Source: an uncultured Pelagibacteraceae bacterium
Lineage (GTDB): Bacteria > Pseudomonadota > Alphaproteobacteria > Pelagibacterales > Pelagibacteraceae
Direction of reading: 5' to 3'
DNA length: 51,186 nucleotides
NCBI GenBank assembly: GCA_902596915.1
Contig: CACJVQ010000007.1
Span: forward strand, 1 to 51,186
Made by a program: the position numbers and the translations under genes. Position 1 is the first letter of the stretch; every line of letters begins with the position of its first letter. The notes under the pieces were generated by a model that was given only the letters and a program-made list of their open reading frames with translations, ran no database searches and had not been told where the DNA came from. Shown here one piece after another: positions 8,216 through 16,697 of this stretch.

Positions 8216-9202
8216 TTATTTGATACTATTAAGTATTTTCTTTGTAAACGAAGGTAAAGTCCAATTGTTTAAATCTTTAACATTAATAAAAAATCCATCG
8301 CTCTTTTCTGGTAAATTATTTTTCATATTAATTGCAATTCTCATATCCATATTTGACATTTTTATATTGATCCTTTTTCCTAAATGGTTTTTAAATTTTG
8401 TCTTAGGTATCTCATTCATGGGGAATATAGGCATATCTTTTAAAAAGTTAAATTTTCTGTTTTTTAAAAGATAGTAATTATTCTGCTTATTTTGAAAAAT
8501 ATTTGCTTCAAAAAACTTTTGTTTATTAAATTTATTTATTTTAATTATTTCAAAGTCCTTTTTTTTAAAGGATTTACAATTTATTGAGATGGGACATTGA
8601 TAACAAAGTGGATTGGATGGTTTGCAGATTAATGCACCTATTTCCATTATGGCTTGAGCATAATCACTAGCTCTAATTGTTTTCCCAAAAAAAGTTTTTT
8701 TTTGGTGTAAATTTTCTTTAGAAATTTCTTTTTCTTTTTTTAAATAAAATACTCTTTTTAAAATTCTTTCAACATTTCCATCTAAAGGAATTATTTTTTT
8801 ATTTAATGCAATTGCCATGATAGCTTTAGATGTATAATCCCCTATTCCAGGTAGTGATTTTAAATCGTCCTCATTTTTTGGAAGCTGGCCCTTAAATTCA
8901 TTTATAATTTGTTTTGCTGATTTTTTAAGATTTCTGGCTCTTGAATAATACCCTAATCCTTCCCAACATTTCATCAATTTAGCATCTCTAACTCTTGATA
9001 AACTTTTTAAATCTGGGATTTTAGAAATAAAATTTTCAAAATATGGTATTACAGTCTTCACTTGTGTTTGCTGCAACATGAATTCACTGACTAGCGTAAA
9101 ATATTCTTTTTGAGTTCTAGAGACTTTTTTTCGCCAAGGAAGGTCTCTTTTATTATTATCGTACCAATTCAAAATTTTATTTGGTATGTTTTGACTTGTC
9201 AT
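8216..9202 (-). CDS. mutY: A/G-specific adenine DNA glycosylase MutY
   Basis: MutY removes adenine mispaired with 8-oxoguanine. From ATG 9200-9202 the protein has 328 residues. Conserved features are LPWR near the start, EFMLQQTQVKTVIPYF with the catalytic Glu, the helix-hairpin-helix LPGIGDYTSKAI, and LDGNVERILKR with the catalytic Asp. The 4Fe-4S cluster cysteines follow the pattern C-X6-C-X2-C-X5-C (CKPSNPLCYQCPISINC). The C-terminal part is a divergent NUDIX-like 8-oxoguanine-recognition domain. The frame extends upstream only through a TTG at 9247, which is unlikely. The ATG directly abuts the ATG of the divergent dciA-like gene (CATATG), leaving no intergenic base. Confidence 0.95.
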   Translation of the reverse strand: MTSQNIPNKILNWYDNNKRDLPWRKKVSRTQKEYFTLVSEFMLQQTQVKTVIPYFENFISKIPDLKSLSRVRDAKLMKCWEGLGYYSRARNLKKSAKQIINEFKGQLPKNEDDLKSLPGIGDYTSKAIMAIALNKKIIPLDGNVERILKRVFYLKKEKEISKENLHQKKTFFGKTIRASDYAQAIMEIGALICKPSNPLCYQCPISINCKSFKKKDFEIIKINKFNKQKFFEANIFQNKQNNYYLLKNRKFNFLKDMPIFPMNEIPKTKFKNHLGKRINIKMSNMDMRIAINMKNNLPEKSDGFFINVKDLNNWTLPSFTKKILNSIK

Positions 9203-9682
9203 ATGAATTTTAAATATAATAGTAAGCAGAGAACTAAATCTGTTCAAGGGCTAAGATCTTTTAAAGATACTTTGCCCCAAGAAGCCAAAAGGATATTGAA
9301 TAAAAAAGGTCAAATTTATTCAAATACTTTGGATAATTGGAAATTTCTTGTTGGCAAAGAATTATTTAATGTATCCTACCCAAGATCATATAAAAATTCT
9401 AAATTAAATGGGAGCTGTTTAAATATAATGGTAAAAAGAGGAAATGAAGTAGATTTAGAATACTCTAAGAAAGAAATAATTAAAAAAATTAATATATTTT
9501 TTGGTTATAATGTAGTCGATGATATTAAATTAAAAACTTTTGAGGGAGAGTTTGAAAAAATTAAAGAAAACAAAATAAATAATGCGACAAAAAGCAAAAA
9601 TATTAAGCAGATAACCAATATAAAGAATGATAAAATTAAAAAATCTTTGTTAGAATTAAATAAAATATTTAAATCAAGATGA
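9203..9682 (+). CDS. DciA-like / DUF721 protein
   Basis: From ATG 9203 the product has 159 residues. It resembles the DUF721 family, which includes DciA, the ancestral loader of the replicative helicase DnaB. Visible family features are the N-terminal basic helix leading to LRSFKDTLPQEAKRILNKKGQIYSNTLDNWKFLVGKEL, the YPRSYKNSKLNGSCLNIMVKRG strand region and the ELEYSKKEIIKKIN-type helix. The C-terminus is a lysine-rich tail of about 45 residues. Position next to mutY, and overlap by 4 bases with a DsbA-like gene, is the usual alphaproteobacterial order. Function as a helicase loader is inferred from the family. Confidence 0.75.
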   Translation: MNFKYNSKQRTKSVQGLRSFKDTLPQEAKRILNKKGQIYSNTLDNWKFLVGKELFNVSYPRSYKNSKLNGSCLNIMVKRGNEVDLEYSKKEIIKKINIFFGYNVVDDIKLKTFEGEFEKIKENKINNATKSKNIKQITNIKNDKIKKSLLELNKIFKSR

Positions 9683-10260
9683 AAAAAATACTAATACAGA
9701 CAATTATAATTTCATTATTATTTGTAATACATAATGCTAAAGCAAATATTAAATCGATTACTGAGGGCAATGTTGATGCAAAAGTGAAACTGACAGTTTT
9801 TGAATCTTTAACATGTAGTCATTGTGCAGATTTCCATAAAAATGTTTATCCTAGCTTAAAAACTGATTTTATAGACAAAGGTTTAATTTTAATCGAATTT
9901 AGAAATTTTCCATTAGATATGGCTGCATTTAATGCATCAAAAATAGCTCATTGTAAAAATGATGGAAATTCAGAGATACTTCATCATTTGTATAAAAGTC
10001 AAAGTAGCTGGGTAAGAGGTAGTACAATTGAAGATCTTAATAAAAATCTTAAAGATGTAGTACAAGAATCAGGTTTTAAATTAGATTTTGAAAAGTGTAT
10101 AGCTAACTCTGAAATAGAAGATTTTATTTTAGAAGACCGAATCAATGGAGCCAAAAACTACAAAATAGAGGCAACACCAACACTTATAATCAATGGTGAA
10201 AAGTTTGAAAATACATCCAACTATAAAAAATTAAAAAAATATATAGAAAAACTGATATAA
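9679..10260 (+). CDS. DsbA-family thiol:disulfide oxidoreductase
   Basis: A 193-residue exported thioredoxin-fold protein. A signal peptide covers about residues 1-22 (MKKILIQTIIISLLFVIHNAKA). The active site is CSHC at 46-49 in FESLTCSHCADFHKNVYP, and the cis-proline loop is EATPTLIIN near residue 172. A third cysteine lies in IAHCKND and a fourth in FEKCIAN. Such Com1/DsbA-type proteins oxidise or shuffle disulfides in the periplasm. The start overlaps the stop of the DciA-like gene (ATGA) and the stop is 8 bases before smc, the conserved alphaproteobacterial order mutY-dciA-dsbA-smc. Confidence 0.88.
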   Translation: MKKILIQTIIISLLFVIHNAKANIKSITEGNVDAKVKLTVFESLTCSHCADFHKNVYPSLKTDFIDKGLILIEFRNFPLDMAAFNASKIAHCKNDGNSEILHHLYKSQSSWVRGSTIEDLNKNLKDVVQESGFKLDFEKCIANSEIEDFILEDRINGAKNYKIEATPTLIINGEKFENTSNYKKLKKYIEKLI

Positions 10261-10268
10261 GTCATTGA

Positions 10269-12843
10269 ATGGAGTTTAAAAAAATCCAATTAAATGGCTT
10301 TAAGTCTTTTGCAGAGAAAACTAACTTTTTAATTGAAAAAGGTCTTACAGGAATTGTTGGTCCTAACGGTTGCGGTAAGTCAAACATAGTTGAATCTCTT
10401 AGATGGTGTATGGGAGAGACTTCAGCAAAAAGTATGAGAGGTTCTGGAATGGAAGATGTGATATTTTCAGGCACATCAAACAAACCTTCAAAAAATATTG
10501 CTGAAGTAGTTTTAAGTTTGAACAATGAAAATAAGGATGGACCTCACCAATACAACGATTTAGAGGAAATAGAAATTAAAAGGAAAATTGAAAAAGACAA
10601 AGGGTCAAAATTTTATATAAACAATAAAGAAGTTAGGGCAAAAGATGCGCAAATGTTTTTTTGCAGATCTATCCACAGGCGCTCATTCGCCATCACTGAT
10701 AAGTCAAGGTAGAATTGGAGCATTGGTTACAGCAAAACCATCAGATAGAAGGGCTATACTTGAAGAAGCTGCTGGAATTGCAGGTTTGCATGTTAGAAGG
10801 CATGAAGCAGAAATTAGATTAGGAGCAGCAGAAAATAATTTAAAGAGAGCCGATGAACTTAGAAGACAACAAGAAAAACAATTAGCAAACTTAGAAAAGC
10901 AAGCTGAGGAAGCCGCAAAGTATAAATTAATTTCCGAAGAAATAAAAAAAGTTGAGGCAGGGCTGTATTATTTAAGACTTCTAGAAATTGATAGAGAAAT
11001 AACTTTAGAAAATGAAGTAAATAATGAGGCAGATGGGAAAGTAGAGGAATTTAATAAACAAATTGAAGAACTAGAAAAAAAAATTAACAATGAACTTGAA
11101 AGAGTAGAGCCAATACGACAAAAAAATATAGAAAATTTATCAAAAATACAAAGATTAAATCTTGAGCTAAAAGCATTAGATGAAGAAAGTACCAGAATAA
11201 ATGAGGAAATAGATACAATAAAAAGTTCTATAAAAGTTATAGATGAAGACATAGATAGAGAAAAAAGCATTGTAATTGATGCAAATTCTAACGAAAAAAG
11301 ACTGAAGGAAGAGAGAAATATCTTAATTGATACAGATTCAAAATATTATGAAACAGAAAAACTTTCTAATCAAGATCTAGAAAACTCTAAATCAAAGTTA
11401 AAAAGTGAGCAAGATAAAATGGATGCATTATTAGAGCGTTTCAGTTCTGAATCTCTGCAAAAAAATAATGAAATTATTAGCAACATAAAAAGCCAAATCG
11501 AAGAAGTTAAAAAACTAATTTCAGAAAATAGAAATCATCAGACAATTAAAATTTTAGATGAATGTATAATTAACTTATCCTATTTAACTATGAAAGTTAA
11601 AGAAGTTGAGAATGATGATGTAGTTTCAACTCTAACCTCAAAAAGTGATCAAATAAAAAAATTACAGGACGATTATGCTGAAAACTATAGTAAAAACCAA
11701 AACATAAAAAAAGAATCTGTCAAAAGAAAAGAGAGAATAAGTATAATTGATCAAGAATTTGAAAGCTGGCAAAATCTTTTAACTAATTCTGAAAAGATGG
11801 TTAATGAGCTCAATACAAGAAAAAATAAACTTGTAGAAAAATTGAATGCGCTGGAAAAACAACCTCAATCTCAAGCAGAAAAAAAAGGGAAAATTTCTGA
11901 AAACTTAAGGATTTCAGAAAATGAAAAAAATGAAAATGAAATTTTAGTTGAAAAAATTGATAATAATATTGCAGAAATTAGAGTTCAGTTAAATAACACA
12001 AAAGAAAGTTCAATAGAAATTAGAGAGAAAAAAGCAAGCTCTGGAGCAACAATTGAAGGTTTAAATAAAAGAAGAAATGATCTTTTGGAAAGAGTTATGA
12101 CAGAGTTAAAAGTTGAAGAGGGAAATATATTAAATTACTCAAATTTAGATAAAGGAGGTGAATTTCCAGATTTAGTCACCCAAGAAGAATTACTAGATGA
12201 AAAAAAGAGGGAAAGAGAGAAGCTTGGATCTGTTAACTTAAGAGCAGATGACGAAACTGAAAAATATAAAACTGAAATAAAAAAAATGGAGCAGGATAGA
12301 CAAGATCTTGTTACAGCTATATTAAAACTAAAAGAGAGCATAACAGAACTTAATCAAAAAGGTCGAGAAAGATTGTTAGATGCATTTGAAAGAGTGAGTA
12401 GAAAATTTAATGAGGTTTACACAAAATTATTTAATGGAGGTAGTGCAAAATTGGAACTCGTAGATTCTGATGACCCATTAGATGCTGGTTTAGAAATGCT
12501 GGTTAGTCCTCCAGGAAAAAGACTTCAATCAATCACACTACTTTCTGGAGGAGAACAAGCTTTGACAGCATTATCGCTAATATTTGCAGTATTTCTTACT
12601 AACCCATCCCCTATTTGTGTACTAGACGAGGTCGATGCACCACTAGATGATGCCAATGTAACAAGATTTTGTAATCTATTAAATGAACTGACAAAGATTA
12701 CTTCTACACGATTTATAATAGTGACCCATCACGCACTAACTATGTCAAAAATGGATAGATTATACGGGGTTACAATGCCAGAGAAAGGAATAAGTCAACT
12801 AGTTGCTGTTGATCTTCAAAAAGCTGAGAGCATGGTAGCTTAG
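10269..12843 (+). CDS. smc: SMC chromosome-segregation ATPase, short and frameshifted at a T7 run
   Basis: SMC proteins compact and segregate chromosomes. The N-terminal head has Walker A GPNGCGKSN; the C-terminal head has LLSGGEQALTALSL and Walker B ICVLDEVDAPLDDAN. The frame from ATG 10269 runs correctly to KDAQMFF, then fails; the sequence continues FADLSTGAHSPSLISQGRIG in another frame. Removing one T from the T7 run at 10656-10662 restores a single frame of 857 residues. As given, the first frame stops at 10712 and the rest is open from 10645 to 12843. Even restored, the protein is about 300 residues shorter than usual SMCs. Between the heads I see only charged coiled-coil sequence and no glycine-rich hinge. 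It could be a pseudogene, a slippage-decoded gene or a sequencing error; high conservation of both parts argues against long-standing decay. Confidence 0.88.
10656..10662 (+). other. smc: T7 homopolymer where the smc frame changes
   Basis: Seven consecutive T residues follow the ATG of DAQM. The family alignment requires ATG TTT TTT GCA GAT (M-F-F-A-D); the sequence has one T too many, giving M-F-F-C-R and a stop at 10710-10712. Loss of one T, a +1 ribosomal shift, or polymerase slippage on the run would restore the frame. Confidence 0.85.
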
Positions 12844-12847
12844 GCTA

Positions 12848-13123
12848 ATGGAAGAGGAAGATTTTAAAACTCGCCTTAAAAGTGCAAAAAATAGAGCAAA
12901 ATCCAAATATTCTGAGAGTAAAGAACCCTCGACATCAGGAATGGGCCACGCTTTTAAAATGAGCACAGAATTAGTTGCAGCAGTAGCTGTTGGGACAATT
13001 ATTGGGTTTATTTTAGACAATTGGTTTGGTACTAAGCCATGGTTAATTTTAATATTTTTTTTTGTAGGAGTAATTACAGGAATTATGAATGTAATTAAAT
13101 CAGCAAAAAGAATGCAAAAATAA
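12848..13123 (+). CDS. atpI: ATP synthase protein I
   Basis: A 91-residue membrane protein of the AtpI family, an assembly factor for the c-ring at the start of F-type ATP synthase operons. A basic N-terminal third (KTRLKSAKNRAKSKYSESKEP) is followed by two membrane segments, about 38-58 (STELVAAVAVGTIIGFILDN) and 62-84 (FGTKPWLILIFFFVGVITGIM). The alphaproteobacterial AtpI signature GxxLDxxxGTKPWxLIxFFxxG is clear. It starts 4 bases after the smc stop and is followed 13 bases later by atpB. Confidence 0.9.
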   Translation: MEEEDFKTRLKSAKNRAKSKYSESKEPSTSGMGHAFKMSTELVAAVAVGTIIGFILDNWFGTKPWLILIFFFVGVITGIMNVIKSAKRMQK

Positions 13124-13136
13124 ATAAGAGAATATA

Positions 13137-13871
13137 ATGGCATCAAATCCAATGTACCAATTCAATGTTTATAGAATTGGTCCAGAAATAAAGTTAGGCT
13201 CAGTTGATATTTCTTTCACTAATGCGAGTTTGTTTATGGTCATTAGTTCTTTAGCTATTTTGATAATTTTTAATCTAGGAGCAAAGAAAAAAACTCTAAT
13301 ACCTGATAAACTTCAATTACTGTCGGAATTAAGTTATTCCTTTGTCGCCAAAATGATTAGTGATACAGCGGGATCAAAAGCGAAACCGTACTTTTCATTT
13401 ATTTTCTCACTTTTTATGTTTGTGCTTTTTTGTAACATGTTTGGAATGATACCTTACGCATTTACAGTTACTAGTCATATTATAGTTACATTTGTGTTGG
13501 CAGCATTTATTTTCGTTGGAGTTACAATAATTGGGTTCATGAAACATGGATTGGGATATTTGAAATTGTTTGTACCAAGTGGGGTACCAATGGTTCTACT
13601 TCCTTTAATAGTAGTTATTGAAATTATTTCTTATTTAAGTAGACCAATTAGTTTATCAGTAAGATTATTTGCTAATATGATGGCTGGTCACACGATGATG
13701 AAGGTATTTGGAGGCTTTGTTATAAGCTTAGGAATTGTAGGTGGATGGCTTCCACTTAGTTTTTCGGTTGCACTTACGGGTTTGGAGATATTAGTTGCTT
13801 TTCTTCAAGCTTATGTATTTGCAATTTTAACATGCATTTATTTAAATGATGCATTAAATCTACACCATTAA
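13137..13871 (+). CDS. atpB: F-type ATP synthase Fo subunit a
   Basis: Subunit a forms the proton half-channels against the c-ring in the inner membrane. The 244-residue protein has five to six hydrophobic segments. The essential arginine is Arg176 in SLSVRLFANMMAGH, the most conserved helix of the family, and the last helix contains LEILVAFLQAYVFAILTCIYLNDA. The length is normal. It is part of the Fo cluster atpI-B-E-F'-F; the F1 genes are not in the window, which fits the split Fo and F1 operons of alphaproteobacteria. Confidence 0.97.
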   Translation: MASNPMYQFNVYRIGPEIKLGSVDISFTNASLFMVISSLAILIIFNLGAKKKTLIPDKLQLLSELSYSFVAKMISDTAGSKAKPYFSFIFSLFMFVLFCNMFGMIPYAFTVTSHIIVTFVLAAFIFVGVTIIGFMKHGLGYLKLFVPSGVPMVLLPLIVVIEIISYLSRPISLSVRLFANMMAGHTMMKVFGGFVISLGIVGGWLPLSFSVALTGLEILVAFLQAYVFAILTCIYLNDALNLHH

Positions 13872-13878
13872 TAAAAAA

Positions 13879-13885
13879 AAGGAGG
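13879..13885 (+). promoter_or_regulatory. Strong Shine-Dalgarno before atpE
   Basis: AAGGAGG lies 4 bases before the atpE ATG (13890). Most genes in this window lack a recognisable ribosome-binding site, so this near-perfect one stands out. It fits the need for many c subunits per complex compared with the other Fo subunits encoded on the same transcript. Confidence 0.75.
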
Positions 13886-13889
13886 AAAA

Positions 13890-14117
13890 ATGGAATTAGA
13901 AGCAGCAAAAATGATAGGAGCAGGTTTAGCGGCTATTGCACTAGCAGGTGCGGGAGTTGGTATAGGAATTATCTTTGGTAATTACTTATCTGGTGCTATG
14001 AGAAATCCATCTGCAGCTCAAAAACAATTCCCTAACTTGTTATTAGGATTTGCTTTAGCTGAAGCAACAGGATTGTTTGGCCTAGTAGTTGCGTTGATTA
14101 TTTTATTTGCATTTTAA
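13890..14117 (+). CDS. atpE: F-type ATP synthase Fo subunit c
   Basis: The proteolipid that forms the rotating c-ring. Its 75 residues make two membrane helices, about 8-33 and 49-74, joined by the polar loop RNPSAAQKQFP. The proton-carrying residue is Glu58 in FALAEATGLFG. The first helix has the glycine/alanine pattern AGAGVGIGIIFGNYLSGA used for close helix packing. I do not see the extra ligand residues of sodium-type c subunits, so proton coupling is expected. Confidence 0.98.
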   Translation: MELEAAKMIGAGLAAIALAGAGVGIGIIFGNYLSGAMRNPSAAQKQFPNLLLGFALAEATGLFGLVVALIILFAF

Positions 14118-14120
14118 TTA

Positions 14121-14708
14121 ATGTTAAAAAAAATAGTTTTTTTAATATTCGTTACATGCTTTGCATGTTTTAATATAGTATTTGCCGCTGAAAGTGGTGG
14201 TATGCCTCAACTTAATCCAGAGTTTTGGATTTCTCAAATCTTCTGGCTTATCATCACGTTTGGAATACTTTTTATTGTTTTAACTAAAGTAATATTGCCT
14301 AAGATTAGCGATAACTTAGAAACTAGAAAATCACAAATACTTGAAAATATTGAGACAGCAGATAGGCAAAAAGAGGAGAGTCAAAAAAAAATAGACGAAT
14401 ATGAAAAGATTATTTTAGACAGTAAACTTAAAGCTAAAAGTTACTTTAATGAGGCCAGAGAAAAAATTTTGGAGGACATAAATAAAAAAAGAGCTGCATT
14501 AGAGAAAGACCTTGATGAAGAAATAGATGAAGTAGAAAAGGAATTATCTGATCTAAAGAATAAATCAGGAGTAAAAATAAATAAAATAGCAGCTGAAACA
14601 TCAGCTGAGTTAATAAAAGAGCTAATTGGTGAAGAAGTAAATAGTAGCAGCATAGCAGCAATTGTAGAAGACCAATCAAAAATAAACAAAGAGAGAAAAG
14701 ATGTTTGA
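14121..14708 (+). CDS. atpF': F-type ATP synthase Fo subunit b'
   Basis: One of the two peripheral-stalk subunits of photosynthetic and alphaproteobacterial ATP synthases. The 195-residue protein has an N-terminal hydrophobic signal-like segment (about 3-23), a membrane helix about 35-57 (FWISQIFWLIITFGILFIVL) with the conserved PQLNPEFW before it, and then a long charged coiled coil (about 60-180) that holds F1. It overlaps the following b gene by 8 bases. The assignment of b' versus b follows the PQLxPxxWxSQIFWL signature and gene order. Confidence 0.92.
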   Translation: MLKKIVFLIFVTCFACFNIVFAAESGGMPQLNPEFWISQIFWLIITFGILFIVLTKVILPKISDNLETRKSQILENIETADRQKEESQKKIDEYEKIILDSKLKAKSYFNEAREKILEDINKKRAALEKDLDEEIDEVEKELSDLKNKSGVKINKIAAETSAELIKELIGEEVNSSSIAAIVEDQSKINKERKDV

Positions 14709-15195
14709 TGCAACTTTTTGGGTAGCAATATCGTTTTTTATATTTATAGGACTATTGGTATATTTTAAAATACCTCAGAATATAAATAATCTCCTAACAA
14801 AAATGATTGGAGATATAAAAAAAGAAATCGATGAAAGTGAAAAGTTAAGAGTCGAGTCAAAAAGACTTTTAGATGAAGCTCAAACTAAACTCAATTCTGT
14901 TGAAGGAGAGTCCAAAAAAATCCTTGATCAAGCTAAAACCGAATCTGAGCAACTTGTTATAAGCATGAATGAAAAATTTCATAAAACTTCTGAAATAAAA
15001 AAGAATTTAACTCAAACAAAAATTAATCAGATGAAAGAGGCAGCAATTAAAGAAATCAAAGATACTTCTGTTAAAATTGCCCTAGAGTCTGTAAAAAAAA
15101 TAATAACAACTACAGTTGATAAATCTAAATTAGATAATCTGTTCGAAAAAAATCTTGAAGAAGCAAAGACTGAATTAAAAAAAATTAATTCATAA
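14701..15195 (+). CDS. atpF: F-type ATP synthase Fo subunit b
   Basis: The second peripheral-stalk subunit, 164 residues. An N-terminal membrane helix (about 3-22, FWVAISFFIFIGLLVYFKIP) is followed by a coiled coil rich in Lys and Glu up to the C-terminus (EEAKTELKKIN). It starts 8 bases inside the end of the b' gene and is the last Fo gene. The next gene, crtI, begins after 44 bases with no recognisable terminator between, so partial read-through into the carotenoid genes is possible. Confidence 0.92.
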   Translation: MFDATFWVAISFFIFIGLLVYFKIPQNINNLLTKMIGDIKKEIDESEKLRVESKRLLDEAQTKLNSVEGESKKILDQAKTESEQLVISMNEKFHKTSEIKKNLTQTKINQMKEAAIKEIKDTSVKIALESVKKIITTTVDKSKLDNLFEKNLEEAKTELKKINS

Positions 15196-15239
15196 CTTAA
15201 TTACGTTACATTTTCTTAAAATAATATAAAATCCAAATT

Positions 15240-16697
15240 ATGAATTCGATTGTAATAGGATCAGGTTTTGGTGGTATGACTGCAGCATTAAGGTTAAAAG
15301 CTAAAGGCCATAATGTAACCTTGATTGAAAAACATGAGGATTTAGGTGGAAGAGCAAGAGTTTTTAAAAAAAATGGATTTACATTTGATGGTGGTCCAAC
15401 CGTGATAACAGCACCCTACCTAATTGATGAATTATTTCAGCTTTTCAATAAAAATTCTAAAGATTATTTAGAAATAAAATCTTTAAAAACTTGGTATCAA
15501 TTTGTTTTTGAAGATGGTTTTAAGTTTGACTATTCTGGTGATGAAGAAGAAATGGTTAATCAAATAAAAAAGATTAACGAAAAAGATGTAAATGGATATA
15601 AAAATTTAGTTAATTTTACAAAAAAGATTTTCGATAAAGGTTTTACTGAACTATCAGACGTTCCATTTGATAAACCCTCTTTTATGTTAAAGCAGATACC
15701 CTCTTTATTTAATTTAAAGAGTTATAAATCTGTTTATGGTTTGGTTTCTTCTTACATAGAAAATGAAAAATTAAGAAGACTACTTAGTATGCATCCACTG
15801 TTGGTAGGTGGTAATCCTTTCACAACAACTTCAATATATGGACTAATCTTATATTTGGAAAAAAAATGGGGAATTCATTACTCAATGGGTGGTACTGGTC
15901 AAATAATAAAGGGAATGGAAAAATTAATGAATGAAGAAAATATAAAAATATTGAAGGGATACGAAGTAAATAAAATCTTATCAAATAAAAATAAAATAAC
16001 TGGCGTTGAACTTAACAATGGGGATAAAATTGAAACAGATAATGTTATTTGTAATGCTGATCCACCTGCAGTTTACTCAAAATTAGCAAACACAAATAGT
16101 AGTAATTCTATTTTTAATTGGAAAATGAAAAGAATGGAATATTCAATGGGCTTGTTTGTGTATTACTTTGGAACAAAAAAAGTTTACGACGATGTTGAAC
16201 ATCATACCATCAAATTTGGGGATAAGTACAAGGAACACTTGGATGATATTTTTAACAAAAAAAAATTAAATGAAGATATTAGTTACTATTTACATAGACC
16301 AACAGCTACAGATAAATCGATGGCACCTGATAATCATGATTGTTTTTATGTGTTGGTGCCAGTTCCTAATAACCAATCTGGTATAGACTGGTCTATTGAA
16401 GGAGATAAAATGAAAAACCTAGTTATTAAAAAAATGGAGGAAAGTTTACTACCTAATTTAAGAGAAAATATTGTCGAGGGTTTTTATTTAACTCCAGATT
16501 ATTTTGAGAAAGAGTTAAATACTAAATATGGCTCAGGTTTTTCTATTCAACCAAAATTTACCCAATCAGCTTATTTTAGATTTCATAATAAATCAGAGAT
16601 TTTTGATGGTTTATATTTTGTTGGAGCAGGTACTCATCCTGGAGCAGGTGTGCCAGGAGTGCTATCTTCAGCAAAGGTCTTAGACAAAATTTTGTAA
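15240..16697 (+). CDS. crtI: Phytoene desaturase CrtI
   Basis: CrtI converts phytoene to lycopene by successive desaturation using FAD. The 485-residue protein starts with the dinucleotide fold GSGFGGMTAALRL (7-19) and ADP-binding EKHEDLGGRARVF; TFDGGPTVITAPYL and the C-terminal GLYFVGAGTHPGAGVPGVLSSA motif are diagnostic for bacterial phytoene desaturases. It is the first gene of a plus-strand run to rnhA in which nearly every gene touches the next. Its TAA overlaps the crtB ATG (TAATG at 16695-16699). No crtE (GGPP synthase) is in the window. The 44-base gap upstream is AT-rich and contains TATA-like sequence, but no convincing -35. Confidence 0.97.
   Translation: MNSIVIGSGFGGMTAALRLKAKGHNVTLIEKHEDLGGRARVFKKNGFTFDGGPTVITAPYLIDELFQLFNKNSKDYLEIKSLKTWYQFVFEDGFKFDYSGDEEEMVNQIKKINEKDVNGYKNLVNFTKKIFDKGFTELSDVPFDKPSFMLKQIPSLFNLKSYKSVYGLVSSYIENEKLRRLLSMHPLLVGGNPFTTTSIYGLILYLEKKWGIHYSMGGTGQIIKGMEKLMNEENIKILKGYEVNKILSNKNKITGVELNNGDKIETDNVICNADPPAVYSKLANTNSSNSIFNWKMKRMEYSMGLFVYYFGTKKVYDDVEHHTIKFGDKYKEHLDDIFNKKKLNEDISYYLHRPTATDKSMAPDNHDCFYVLVPVPNNQSGIDWSIEGDKMKNLVIKKMEESLLPNLRENIVEGFYLTPDYFEKELNTKYGSGFSIQPKFTQSAYFRFHNKSEIFDGLYFVGAGTHPGAGVPGVLSSAKVLDKIL

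Noticed and set aside
14441-14728. Open frames of 95 and 77 codons antisense to the ATP synthase b' gene
   Set aside because: Low-complexity Ser/Leu-rich translations that arise from the Lys/Glu-rich coiled coil on the other strand.
15196-15239. Sigma-70 promoter before crtI
   Set aside because: TATA-like sequence is present but no -35 matching TTGACA at a suitable distance; in such AT-rich DNA this is not significant.
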